Assembly (NCBI GenBank): GCA_017403265.1
Contig: JAFQOJ010000030.1
Span: forward strand, 1-41,004
DNA from: Clostridia bacterium
Lineage (GTDB): Bacteria > Bacillota > Clostridia > Oscillospirales > Acutalibacteraceae
Reading direction: 5' to 3'
Length of the DNA: 41,004 bases
Under the pieces are notes generated by a model. That model was given only the letters and a program-made list of their open reading frames with translations. It was not told where the DNA came from and did no database searches. Below are positions 24,995-33,600 of the stretch, piece by piece (position 1 is the stretch's first letter; each line of letters begins with the position of its first letter). The position numbers and the translations under genes are program-made.

Positions 24995-25699
24995 CTATTT
25001 TACAACTGTTCCTATTGTTTCGCCAACCATAGCCGAAACAATATTATGTGGATTGTCAAGATTAAATACTAAAATTTCAATTCCGTTATCCATACAAAGC
25101 GAAGCCGCTGTGCTATCCATAACGTGTAAGCCTTTTTGTAAAACATCCAAATGTGATAAAGTGTTAAACTTTTTAGCATTGGGGTTTTGTTTGGGGTCGC
25201 TATCGTAAACACCGTCAACATTAGTAGCTTTAAAAATAACATCAGCGCCAATTTCAGCCGCGCGTAAAGCCGCCGCAGTATCGGTGGAGAAAAATGGGTT
25301 ACCTGTTCCGCAGCCGAAAACAACCACTCTACCCTTTTCTAAATGTCTTACCGCCTTATTTCTGATATAAGGTTCAGCTATTTGGCGCATCTCTATAGCG
25401 GTTTGAACGCGGGCTGTAACACCCAACTGCTCAAGCGCATCAGCCAAAGCCAAAGAATTTATAGAAGTAGCGAGCATTCCCATATGGTCGGCACGTGTGC
25501 GGTCCATTTTGCCGCTGCTTCTGCCACGCCAGAAATTGCCACCGCCAACAACTATAGCTACCTCTACACCCATATCTACACATTCTTTTACGCTCGCGCA
25601 AACCTCTAAAACCTTGTCAAAATCAATACCTACACCCTTTTGACCTGCTAAAACCTCACCGCTTAGCTTCAAAAGTACTCTTTTATAAACAGGCTTCAA
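24995..25699 (-). CDS. pyrH: UMP kinase
   Basis: 234 residues from the TTG at 25699-25697, which has GAGGTG six bases upstream. The longer frame opening at 25738 begins inside the -10/-35 region and is rejected. Amino acid kinase fold: [10 protein letters not shown] at the N-terminus, [12 protein letters not shown] (~50) and [15 protein letters not shown]; the late [19 protein letters not shown] binds phosphate and [14 protein letters not shown] is typical. It phosphorylates UMP to UDP. It is the first gene of the eight-gene operon; rpsB and tsf, often upstream, are absent here. Confidence 0.95.
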   Translation of the reverse strand: MKPVYKRVLLKLSGEVLAGQKGVGIDFDKVLEVCASVKECVDMGVEVAIVVGGGNFWRGRSSGKMDRTRADHMGMLATSINSLALADALEQLGVTARVQTAIEMRQIAEPYIRNKAVRHLEKGRVVVFGCGTGNPFFSTDTAAALRAAEIGADVIFKATNVDGVYDSDPKQNPNAKKFNTLSHLDVLQKGLHVMDSTAASLCMDNGIEILVFNLDNPHNIVSAMVGETIGTVVK

Positions 25700-25729
25700 A
25701 CAAAACACCTCTTTCACACTATTAATTAT

Positions 25730-25758
25730 ATTGTACATTATAGTGATTATAAAGTCAA
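25730..25758 (-). promoter_or_regulatory. Promoter of the pyrH-frr-uppS-cdsA-dxr-rseP-ispG-polC operon
   Basis: Minus-strand TTGACT (25758-25753), 17-bp spacer, TACAAT (25735-25730). A short leader of ~25 nt would precede the TTG start of pyrH. Confidence 0.7.
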
Positions 25759-25781
25759 TCCAAAAATGTTTAAAAATACTC

Positions 25782-25809
25782 TTGAAAAGTCATGAAAATA
25801 TGATAGAAT
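25782..25809 (+). promoter_or_regulatory. Promoter of pduL-hemW operon
   Basis: TTGAAA (25782-25787), 16-bp spacer, TAGAAT (25804-25809), about 32 bp before the pduL ATG. Confidence 0.6.
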
Positions 25810-25841
25810 AGTATTAGTAATTTATTTAAGGAGTTTTGAAA

Positions 25842-26414
25842 ATGGCTAAAGAAGTAATGGTAGAAATTTCTGCCCGTCATCTACATGTGTCACAAAAAGA
25901 TTTAGAGATTCTTTTCGGTGAAGGTTATACCCTAACACATAAAAAGGATTTATCACAGCCTGGTCAGTTTGCTTGCGAAGAAAAGGTTACTATCGTAGGC
26001 GAAAAGGGTCAGCTTAAAGCTTCTATCTTAGGTCCTGTTCGTCCCGAAACTCAGGTTGAAATTTCTCTAACAGATGCACGCTCTATTGGTGTAGTAGCTC
26101 CCATTCGCGAATCGGGCGATGTTAAGGGTAGCGGCAAATGTAAGCTTATTGGTCCTAAGGGCGAGGTTGAATTAGAAGAAGGTGTTATCGCCGCTAAGCG
26201 TCATATACATATGACCGTTGCTGACGGCGAAAGATTTGGTATTAAAGATAAGCAAATCGTAAGCGTTAAAATCAATTCCGACGGCAGAAGCCTTATTTTC
26301 GGCGATGTTGTTGCTCGTGTAAGCGATTCTTACGCTCTTGCTATGCATATCGATACCGACGAAGCAAACGCTGCTAAGGTTGGCGGCAACTGCATTGGTG
26401 AAATTATTGACTAA
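25842..26414 (+). CDS. pduL: Phosphate propanoyl/acetyltransferase, PduL type
   Basis: 190 residues from ATG 25842, eight bases after AAGGAG. The frame is open to a TTG at 25836, which is too close to the site. PduL converts acyl-CoA and phosphate to acyl phosphate. Two halves repeat the family zinc-ligand pattern: VEISARHLHVS (~8-17) and IAAKRHIHMTVADGERFG (~119). PRPETQVEISLTDAR and the C-terminal HIDTDEANAAKV are also typical. It lacks the N-terminal encapsulation peptide of microcompartment PduL, and no shell genes are nearby, so it should be cytosolic. With ackA it would complete acetyl-CoA to acetate. hemW overlaps its 3' end by 8 bp. Confidence 0.9.
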   Translation: MAKEVMVEISARHLHVSQKDLEILFGEGYTLTHKKDLSQPGQFACEEKVTIVGEKGQLKASILGPVRPETQVEISLTDARSIGVVAPIRESGDVKGSGKCKLIGPKGEVELEEGVIAAKRHIHMTVADGERFGIKDKQIVSVKINSDGRSLIFGDVVARVSDSYALAMHIDTDEANAAKVGGNCIGEIID

Positions 26415-27471
26415 TATCGGTCTTTACATTCATATACCGTTTTGTCAAAAAAAATGCGCTTATTGTGACTTTTATTCGGCTATCATTACCGATAGTCTTA
26501 TAGACAGTTATGTTTCTGCGCTAAAAAGAGATATTAAACAATGGGGTGGCTATATTAACCGCCCCATTGATACTATTTACTTTGGTGGCGGTACGCCTTC
26601 GCTTTTAGGTAAGCGTTTAATACCGCTTTTAGAATGTATTAAAAATAATTTTAAGGTCTGTAGCGATGCCGAAATAACCTTAGAAGTAAATCCTCAAAAG
26701 GATATAGAAAATGTGCTTAAAAGCGCAAAGCAAGCGGGTGTCAACCGCCTTTCGATAGGTGCTCAAAGCGGAATAGACAGTGAGCTTTTAACCCTTGGCA
26801 GAACCCACACTAAAAGTGATACCAAAAATGCTGTAGCACTTGCACGAAATTTAGGATTTTCTAATATTTCGCTTGATTTAATGATAGGTCTTCCCCACTC
26901 CACCACCGATACGCTAAAGCAAAATCTTGACTTTTTGCTTGGTCTTAATCCCGAGCATATATCGGCTTATATTTTAAAAATCGAGCCTAAAACCTTATTT
27001 TTCAAAGAACGCGAAACCCTTAATTTACCCGATGAAGATGCCGTTTGCGACCAGTATTTATATATGTGCGATTACCTTGAAAATAGCGGTTTTTCGCACT
27101 ATGAAATATCTAATTTTTCAAAAGAAAAGAAAGAAAGTCGGCACAATTTAAAGTATTGGAAATGCGAAGAATATTTAGGGCTCGGTCCGTCAGCGCACTC
27201 ATTTTTAGACGGCAAGCGCTTTTATTTTGAGCGCGATTTAAAGGGTTATATAAACGGTGCTATCCCTACTCCTGACGGTGACGGCGGAAATGATAACGAA
27301 AAGCTAATGCTGGGATTACGTCTTAAAGACGGGGTAGATTATATCGCTTTACCCAAAAACAAAGCTGATTTATTTATAAAAAACGGCTTAGCCACCAAAA
27401 CAGATGGTAGATTTCACCTTACCAACAAAGGATTTTTAATTTCTAATGCAATAATTGGAGAACTAATATGA
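26407..27471 (+). CDS. hemW: Radical SAM heme chaperone HemW (HemN-like)
   Basis: 354 residues starting at TTG 26407, inside the last codons of pduL with GGTG just upstream. The frame is open further left, but that part is out-of-frame pduL. The N-terminal NIGLYIHIPFCQKKCAYCDFYS holds the CxxxCxxC radical-SAM cluster motif. YFGGGTPSLLG, LEVNPQKD, GVNRLSIGAQS and LDLMIGLPH follow, as in HemW/HemN. C-terminal HNLKYWKCEEYLGLGPSAHSF is a HemW family block. Members once called oxygen-independent coproporphyrinogen oxidases mostly act as heme chaperones. The stop overlaps the next ATG (ATGA). Confidence 0.9.
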   Translation: MTNIGLYIHIPFCQKKCAYCDFYSAIITDSLIDSYVSALKRDIKQWGGYINRPIDTIYFGGGTPSLLGKRLIPLLECIKNNFKVCSDAEITLEVNPQKDIENVLKSAKQAGVNRLSIGAQSGIDSELLTLGRTHTKSDTKNAVALARNLGFSNISLDLMIGLPHSTTDTLKQNLDFLLGLNPEHISAYILKIEPKTLFFKERETLNLPDEDAVCDQYLYMCDYLENSGFSHYEISNFSKEKKESRHNLKYWKCEEYLGLGPSAHSFLDGKRFYFERDLKGYINGAIPTPDGDGGNDNEKLMLGLRLKDGVDYIALPKNKADLFIKNGLATKTDGRFHLTNKGFLISNAIIGELI

Positions 27472-28073
27472 AAACACTTAAAATCCATTTAATAAGGCAC
27501 GGCGCTACCGATGCCAACTATAAAGGACAGTATATCGGCTGTAAAACCGATTTGCCGCTATCCCCCGAAGGACTAAATGAGCTTAGAATGATGAAAGAAG
27601 ATATAGACTATCCCGAAATCACAAGGCTTTATTCGAGTCCAATGCTTCGCGCTAAACAAACAGGCGCGGTTCTTTACCCCGATGTACCAATGTTTTTAGT
27701 AGAAAACCTAAAAGAGTACGATTTTGGCGAATTCGAGGGTAAAACCGCCAAAGAGCTTGAATTAAACCCCGATTTTAAGGATTGGGCAGCAGGAAAATTA
27801 TCCGCGCCCAAGGGTGGCGAAGACAACACCGAATTTATTAAAAGACTGTGTGTAGGTCTTAATGAAATTATTATTGATATGCTTAATAATGATGTTGAGC
27901 ATGCAGGTGTTATAATGCACGGCGGCGCTATAATGATGCTGCTTTCTGCCTGTGCAGTACCGCAAAGACGTTCGGTTGAGTGGAGCTGTGAAGCAGGGCA
28001 AGGCTATTCCTTATTAGTAACCCCATCCCTTTACCACAAAAGCGGTATTGTAGAAGTTTATGGTGTGATATAA
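27468..28073 (+). CDS. Histidine phosphatase family protein (phosphoglycerate mutase-like)
   Basis: 201 residues. The catalytic RHG motif is at residues 10-12 (HLIRHGATDANY). It is followed by GCKTDLPLSPEGLNEL, YSSPMLRAKQTG, the proton-donor region LKEYDFGEFEGKTAKEL and the second histidine at IMHGGAIMMLLS (~147). This fits the branch-1 superfamily (CobC alpha-ribazole phosphatase, PhoE-like). No cobalamin genes are nearby, so the substrate is unknown. Its ATG overlaps the hemW stop, making it the third gene of the pduL transcript. Confidence 0.85.
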   Translation: MKTLKIHLIRHGATDANYKGQYIGCKTDLPLSPEGLNELRMMKEDIDYPEITRLYSSPMLRAKQTGAVLYPDVPMFLVENLKEYDFGEFEGKTAKELELNPDFKDWAAGKLSAPKGGEDNTEFIKRLCVGLNEIIIDMLNNDVEHAGVIMHGGAIMMLLSACAVPQRRSVEWSCEAGQGYSLLVTPSLYHKSGIVEVYGVI

Positions 28074-28164
28074 AATCCTATAAGCTATTACACTAAATAA
28101 TTTGTGAAATTTTAAACCCTTATCACAACCTTATACTTATGATGCGACTATATGCTTATTAGAT

Positions 28165-28181
28165 CAAGGACATAGTCCTTG
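28165..28181. repeat. Short perfect hairpin CAAGGAC/GTCCTTG
   Basis: A seven-base stem with an ATA loop, 90 bp after the phosphatase stop. It lies in the ~500-bp non-coding stretch 28074-28579, which otherwise holds only further hairpins and the promoter of the membrane protein. Confidence 0.5.
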
Positions 28182-28235
28182 TCGTTTAAGGGGGATAAGG
28201 TGACAGAAATCTCACTTTAAAAAATTGTAAAACTT

Positions 28236-28280
28236 GCCGCCAAATTGAAAACTTAGTTTTCACTCTTTGGCGGCGGTTTT
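28236..28280 (+). terminator. Terminator of the pduL-hemW-phosphatase operon
   Basis: GCCGCCAAA (28236-28244) pairs with TTTGGCGGC (28266-28274), with an inner GAAAACT/AGTTTTC stem, followed by GGTTTT. It is 160 bp after the last stop. Confidence 0.65.
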
Positions 28281-28300
28281 ATGTGAATAAATCTTTGTCA

Positions 28301-28378
28301 CCTAAGGGGGAAATCGAAATTCCCCCTTAGGCGAATCTTTCCGCCCTTTCTTTTCGCCTACATAAGAAAGGGCGTGCC
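28301..28378. repeat. Two tandem palindromes in the 28074-28579 intergenic region
   Basis: A perfect 12-bp stem CCTAAGGGGGAA / TTCCCCCTTAGG (28301-28332) is followed by CGCCCTTTCTT / AAGAAAGGGCG (about 28341-28373). Neither has a clean T-run. They look like intergenic repeat units rather than terminators. Confidence 0.55.
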
Positions 28379-28483
28379 TGTCGCGGCACAAGCGACAAAC
28401 TATAATAATATATAAATTAAAAGGAACGACACATATGGGTAGTACTCTAGAGGACACTACCCATACTTTGTTATCCTAACACC

Positions 28484-28512
28484 TTGAATATTAAAGACAA
28501 AAATGTTATAAT
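28484..28512 (+). promoter_or_regulatory. Promoter of the small membrane protein gene
   Basis: TTGAAT (28484-28489), 17-bp spacer, perfect TATAAT (28507-28512), giving a ~60-nt leader before the ATG at 28580. Confidence 0.7.
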
Positions 28513-28579
28513 ATAACAAATCTAAAAGATAAGTATGTTGTATGAAGCTAAGTATTCGCTTCAATTGAGGGTGTTAAAT

Positions 28580-29299
28580 ATGTTTGATAATGTTTCTCAA
28601 GGACTTTTTACCACAGGTGCAACGGGGTATTTGATTATTGTTCCTGTTCTTCGTTCACTGGCTATCTTGTTTATGGTTATTTCGACATATAAACTTTTAA
28701 AAGAAAGACAGGACAATCACAAATTTTTATGGATAGTTGCAATTTGTTTTTTTCCAATTATAGCAAGAATTGCATTTGAAGTTTATCGTCGATGGATATC
28801 TAAAAAAGAAATTGTTAAAACTAAAGGAAGCACCTCGTTTCTAATAATATCAATTATAGCGTTTGTTCTTTCGGCTATTTTGATTGTTGTGTCGGTTATT
28901 TCTATGGGTGTAGGCTATTTAAAAAGCGAAATTGATGGTGAATCCCTTGCAACTTTTTATGATGTGCACGGAAATAAATATGACGATTTGTATGATGTCC
29001 CACTACACGATAAGCAAGGGAACATATATACTTATGAAAGCGCTTGGTTTACAGCAGGTTCTTATATAGATCAGAACGGCAAATCTTATGATGGTGACTA
29101 CTGCTATTTGAGTGAAGAAGGCTATTTTTATTTCGATGAAAATGAAGAATTGAAACCATATAACGATTCTTACGACTATTATACCAATGGCGAAACGATT
29201 TATTATAGTTTGTTTAATCGTGTATATTGGGAAGATGATGGCACAATTTATGAGAAATCAGGGAAAATGCATTTAAAATTATTTGATTTTGATAAGTAA
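28580..29299 (+). CDS. Membrane protein with N-terminal PLDc_N-like helices and C-terminal Tyr/Asp-rich repeats
   Basis: 239 residues from ATG 28580, chosen because GAGGG lies ~8 bases upstream; an open frame to 28535 overlaps the leader. Three hydrophobic segments: ~12-36 (GYLIIVPVLRSLAILFM), ~43-62 (HKFLWIVAICFFPIIARIAF) and ~82-110. The 'FFPI-ARI-FEVYRRW' ending of the second resembles the phospholipase-D N-terminal membrane anchor, but no catalytic HKD domain follows. The last ~120 residues form a soluble domain with repeated short units of Gly/Asn-x-x-Tyr and Asp/Glu-Asp patterns (GNKYDDLYD, GNIYTYES, GKSYDGDY, DGTIYEKSG), suggesting a beta-strand repeat. It is flanked by its own promoter, a terminator and inverted repeats. 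Function unknown. Confidence 0.75.
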   Translation: MFDNVSQGLFTTGATGYLIIVPVLRSLAILFMVISTYKLLKERQDNHKFLWIVAICFFPIIARIAFEVYRRWISKKEIVKTKGSTSFLIISIIAFVLSAILIVVSVISMGVGYLKSEIDGESLATFYDVHGNKYDDLYDVPLHDKQGNIYTYESAWFTAGSYIDQNGKSYDGDYCYLSEEGYFYFDENEELKPYNDSYDYYTNGETIYYSLFNRVYWEDDGTIYEKSGKMHLKLFDFDK

Positions 29300-29432
29300 A
29301 TTTTTCACTTGTTCAATGCCCTATCATAACATATTTGTTTGTCTTGATTTTGTAAAAGGGTTTTAGGTTCTCCTAAAGTTTGGAAAATGTGATATACGTT
29401 TTCCCTGCTTGTTACGGTATGAGACAAAGTTA

Positions 29433-29466
29433 AAAGCTGTGTAGAAATTTTCTACACAGCTTTTTT
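29433..29466 (+). terminator. Terminator after the membrane protein gene
   Basis: The stem AAAGCTGTGTAGAAA / TTTCTACACAGCTTT with almost no loop is followed by TTTTTT on the plus strand. A weaker T-run on the minus strand may also end the LOG gene transcript. Confidence 0.85.
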
Positions 29467-29541
29467 CTATCCTTAAGAGTACGCCTCTTACGTCGTTCCT
29501 TTTTTAATAATCGAGTAACATTTCAATAAACTATAATTTAT

Positions 29542-30123
29542 TTATCCGTTTTTCAAATCTCTTATACTACGTTTTACGGGTTTATCGTTTTCGATATAAT
29601 TTATCACTTCTTCGGGTGTGCCTGCACAGGCGTAAATTTCTTTGCAAACCTTATTTATGAAGCCTTCTTCCATCGAATACTCCATAAATTCTTCAAGCTT
29701 ATCATAATAACCGTCAATATCATAAAGTGCGATAGGTTTAGTATGTCGACCTAACTGCTTTAAGGTTAAAACTTCGTAAAATTCTTCAAAAGTGCCAATG
29801 CCACCGGGAACTATAATAAACGCATCGGCAAGCTCTTCCATTTTAGCCTTGCGCTGTGCCATAGTGTCGGTGAAAATCAATTCATCACATTCGGTAAAAA
29901 TTACTTCAACACATTCTTCTCTAAAAAAATGCGGAACAACACCACAAACCTTACCGCCCATACGCTTAAAACCGCGCGCCGCAGCGCCCATAAGACCGTT
30001 TGTACCTGCACCAAAAACAAGGTCGTGTCCTTTTTCGGCTAAAAATTCACCTAATTTTTCAACTTCGGCTATATATTTTTTATTTATAAAATTACTTGCC
30101 GCACCAAAAATACAAATCTTCAT
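29542..30123 (-). CDS. LOG family protein (YvdD-like nucleoside monophosphate phosphoribohydrolase)
   Basis: 193 residues, Rossmann-like LOG/TIGR00730 family. The N-terminus KICIFGAAS is followed by LVFGAGTNGLMGAAARG (~35-51) and the active-site signature PGGIGTFEE (106-114), with the adjacent conserved arginine in TMAQRKAKM. Members cleave nucleoside 5'-monophosphates, including cytokinin precursors, to free base and ribose 5-phosphate; older annotation calls them lysine decarboxylase-like. The length is standard. ATG 30123 has an AAAGGATGAT site. It stands alone, flanked by the membrane gene and a repeat island. Confidence 0.88.
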   Translation of the reverse strand: MKICIFGAASNFINKKYIAEVEKLGEFLAEKGHDLVFGAGTNGLMGAAARGFKRMGGKVCGVVPHFFREECVEVIFTECDELIFTDTMAQRKAKMEELADAFIIVPGGIGTFEEFYEVLTLKQLGRHTKPIALYDIDGYYDKLEEFMEYSMEEGFINKVCKEIYACAGTPEEVINYIENDKPVKRSIRDLKNG

Positions 30124-30254
30124 AATATCATCCTTTCATTCATACTATTATATTTACAAAATTATTATAACATACCGACATTTATTTTGTAAATAGGATT
30201 TCATCTACCACTACTAACGAGGCTTGTACCTACACCGTGTCATTATTGGTTGTG

Positions 30255-30389
30255 TGTAGGGCAGGGGTGCGGGTGTCCGGTGGACACCTCTGCTCAAGCA
30301 GAAGCACCGACCGAGCCGGCAGGTGAGACCTTGGTACTGCCGCTCAGTCAGATAAAATATTATCGGCGCGAGCATGCCCACGCCCTACA
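30255..30389. repeat. MITE-like palindromic unit with TGTAGGGC ends
   Basis: The unit begins TGTAGGGC (30255-30262) and ends with the complement GCCCTACA (30382-30389). Imperfect matching continues inward (AGGGGTGC vs GTGGGCATGC). An inner hairpin GGTGTCC/GGACACC lies near 30273-30290. It is in the 513-bp non-coding stretch between the LOG gene and rpoC, which contains only such repeats and the rpoC terminator. Confidence 0.6.
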
Positions 30390-30465
30390 ATATGTCAATA
30401 AAAATTTATAAAACATTTATATCCGTGCCGAAGGCACACATTAATTATTGATTATTTATTTTCCC

Positions 30466-30528
30466 TGTCACCCTGAGCGCAGTCGAAGGGTCTTAACGAA
30501 AGATTTCTCGCATACGCTCGAAATGACA
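30466..30528. repeat. 63-bp palindromic repeat of the 'CACCCTGAGCG..GTCGAAGGG' type
   Basis: It opens TGTCACCCTGAGCG and closes CGCTCGAAATGACA, so the ends are imperfect inverted repeats. This intergenic repeat sequence is one I recognise from many unrelated bacterial genomes. It has no coding content here. Confidence 0.65.
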
Positions 30529-30530
30529 AC

Positions 30531-30568
30531 GGGCGATTTGTGAATCGCCCCTACAATGTGTCAATATA
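30531..30568. repeat. GGGCGATT/AATCGCCC hairpin repeat with CCCTACA tail
   Basis: A perfect 8-bp stem (30531-30538 with 30543-30550) with a TGTG loop is followed by CTACAATGTGTCAATA. The tail repeats that of the unit ending at 30389 (CCCTACAATATGTCAATA), marking both as one repeat family. Confidence 0.6.
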
Positions 30569-30604
30569 GATTAGGCGAAAAACAATTCCGAATTACGAAT
30601 TAAC

Positions 30605-30634
30605 AAAAATCCACCTGCTTCCAGGTGGATTTTT
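30605..30634 (-). terminator. rpoBC terminator
   Basis: The perfect stem AAAATCCACCTG (30606-30617) / CAGGTGGATTTT (30622-30633) with a CTTC loop is followed on the minus strand by T-rich sequence, just past the rpoC stop. Confidence 0.88.
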
Positions 30635-30636
30635 AA

Positions 30637-33600
30637 CTATTCTGCGGTTGCTTCTATAGCTTCTTCAGTTACTTCTATAGAATCGTCTATTATTTCTTCA
30701 GAAATTTCAACTTCCTCTTCAAAAAGGTCGGGATGAATTTCCTTAGAACGCATACCTGTACCTGCAGGAACAAGCTTACCGATAATAACATTTTCCTTAA
30801 GACCGAAGAGCTTATCAGCCTTGCCCTTAATAGCGGCTTCGGTAAGAACACGTGTGGTTTCTTGGAACGAAGCGGCAGAAAGGAATGATTCGGTAGCAAG
30901 TGAAGCCTTGGTGATACCCAAAAGTGTTACCTTATAGGTAGCTTTAGTAAGACCTTCTTCACCTGCAGCAATGCGAGCATCAATCTCTGCATTTGCATCA
31001 GCAATTTCCTTATATTCATAACTTGCATTCTGAATAAGTGCAGTAGAACCGCTATCAACAATGCGAAGCTTTTTCATCATTTGACGGATGATAACTTCAA
31101 TATGCTTATCGTTGATATCAACACCTTGTGTACGGTAAGCATTTTGAATTTCGGCAATGATATATTCCTGAACTGCTTCAGGTCCCTGTGCTTCTAAGAT
31201 GTCCTGCGGATACTTAGCGCCAGGGATAAGCATATCGCCTGCTTTTACTTCGTCGCCGTCATTTACAAGCTGACGGATACCGTAAGGAATAGTTACCTTC
31301 TCCTCTTCCATTGTTTCAGGGTTAGTGATTACGATAACATTGCTCTTCTTTTCTTCGGTGATGCGAACACGGCCATCAATCTTAGCAATAAGACCGCAAC
31401 GCTTTGGACGTCTTGCTTCGAAGAGCTCTTCAACACGGGGAAGACCCTGTGTAATATCTTCTGTAGACGCGATACCACCGGTATGGAAGGTACGCATTGT
31501 AAGCTGTGTACCAGGTTCACCGATAGACTGAGCAGCAACGATACCAACTGCTTCACCAATTGTAACAGGCTTAGCTGTTGCAAGGTTTTTACCGTAACAC
31601 TTCTTACATACACCGTGGTGACTATGACAAGTAAGCACTGAACGGATGGTGATAGATGTGATTCCTGCATCAACAATCATCTTAGCAGCATCAGAGGTAA
31701 CCATATCATCCTTAGACCATAAAAGCTTGCCATCAACATAAAGGTCTTCCATAAGGTAACGACCTTCAAGACGCTCTTCTAACGGTTCAAGTACGTGGTT
31801 GCCATCCTTAATATCAGAAATTGTGAGACCTTCTTCAGTGCCACAATCGTCTTCACGCACGATAACATCCTGTGCTACGTCAACAAGACGGCGAGTAAGG
31901 TAACCCGAGTCAGCAGTACGAAGCGCAGTATCTGCAAGACCTTTACGCGCACCACGTGAAGAAATAAAGTATTCTAATACGTTAAGACCTTCACGGTAGT
32001 TAGCACGAATCGGAACTTCAATAACCTTACCTGCGGTATTTGCAATAAGTCCACGCATACCTGCAAGCTGACGAATCTGGCTCATAGAACCACGGGCGCC
32101 CGAGTCAGCCATCATAAAGATGGGGTTAAACTCGTCAAGGTTGCCCTTAAGTGCATCAGCAACATCTTCTGTAGCCTTGTTCCAGATTTCAATTATATGA
32201 CGGCTTCTTTCATCGTCGTTGATAAGACCGCGACGGTAGTTTTTGGTTACCTTGTCAATCTGTTCTTCAGCAGCTGCCAAAATTTCCTTCTTGGCAGGCG
32301 GAATTACAGCATCAATAACCGCAACCGTGATTGCACCCTTAGTAGAATACTTAAAGCCTGTTTGCTTAACATTGTCAAGAACAACAGCAGACTCGCTTGT
32401 ACCGTGAATTTCTATACATTTGTCGATAATCTTACCTAACTGCTTCTTGCCAACCTTGTTTTGAATTATATCGTCGTTATTTTCAACGAATTTCTTATTA
32501 GGGTCGCGGAGCTTAAAGCACCATTCAAGGTCAAAGACGTTGTCGGGGTTTGTTCTGTCAACAAATCCTAAGTCCTGAGGAATAGACTCATTGAAGATAA
32601 TAAAGCCGACAGTACACCAAACAAGCTTTTGGTCGCCGTTTTCATTGGTCATTCTAACCCTTATGGGTGCGTGAAGACCAATAATGCCGTCATTATAAGC
32701 CATAATAGCCTCGTTCTTATCACGGAACACCTTGTTAGTACCGTTTTCATCAGCCTTAACAAGTGTTAAATAGTATGAACCGAGAACCATATCCTGTGTA
32801 GGAACGGTTACAGGCTTGCCGTCAGAAGGCTTTAATAGGTTATTAGCCGCAAGCATAAGGAAACGAGCCTCTGCCTGAGCCTCTGCCGAAAGGGGTACGT
32901 GTACAGCCATTTGGTCGCCGTCGAAGTCGGCATTATATGCGGTACATACAAGTGGGTGAAGCTTAAGTGCCTTACCTTCTACGAGTACAGGCTCAAATGC
33001 CTGAATACCCAAGCGGTGAAGCGTAGGTGCACGGTTTAAAAGAACGGGATGTTCTTTAATAACAAGCTCTAATGCATCCCATACTTCTGCAGAAGCACGG
33101 TCTACCATCTTACGAGCGGTTTTAATGTTAGTAACAATCTTGGTTTCAACAAGACGCTTCATAACAAATGGCTTAAAGAGCTCGAGTGCCATTTCCTTAG
33201 GAAGACCGCACTGATACATCTTAAGCTCAGGACCTACTACGATAACCGAACGGCCCGAATAGTCAACACGCTTACCTAAAAGGTTTTGACGGAAACGACC
33301 CTGCTTACCCTTAAGCATATCCGAAAGTGATTTTAACGGACGGTTGTTAGGACCTGTAACAGGCTTACCGCGTCTGCCGTTATCAATAAGAGCGTCAACT
33401 GCTTCTTGAAGCATTCTCTTTTCGTTACGAACAATAATGTCAGGAGCGTGTAGCTCTAAAAGCCTTTTAAGGCGGTTATTACGGTTAATAACGCGTCTGT
33501 AAAGGTCGTTAAGGTCGCTTGTGGCGAAACGTCCGCCGTCAAGCTGTACCATAGGACGTAAATCGGGAGGAATTACCGGAATTACATCAAGAATCATCCA

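Larger units (their letters stand above)
28419..29503. repeat. 12-bp inverted repeat bracketing the membrane protein gene
   Basis: AAAAGGAACGAC at 28419-28430 and its exact complement GTCGTTCCTTTT at 29492-29503 enclose ~1.08 kb with a single gene. Directly inside each copy is a hairpin: TATGGGTAGT/ACTACCCATA (28434-28465) at the left and TAAGAG/CTCTTA (29474-29490) at the right. No target-site duplication was evident and no transposase is inside. Confidence 0.5.

Noticed and set aside
28074-28430. CRISPR-like array
   Set aside because: The palindromes differ in sequence and spacing; there are no regular direct repeats or spacers and no cas genes.
28435-28479. 14-codon open frame after an AAAAGGA site
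   Set aside because: It has a plausible ribosome binding site, but its sequence is the hairpin itself, and the gene's promoter lies downstream of it, so it cannot be a leader peptide of that transcript.
29792-30196. 134-codon plus-strand open frame opposite the LOG gene
   Set aside because: Shadow of the LOG coding sequence running into the repeat island; no supporting start signal.
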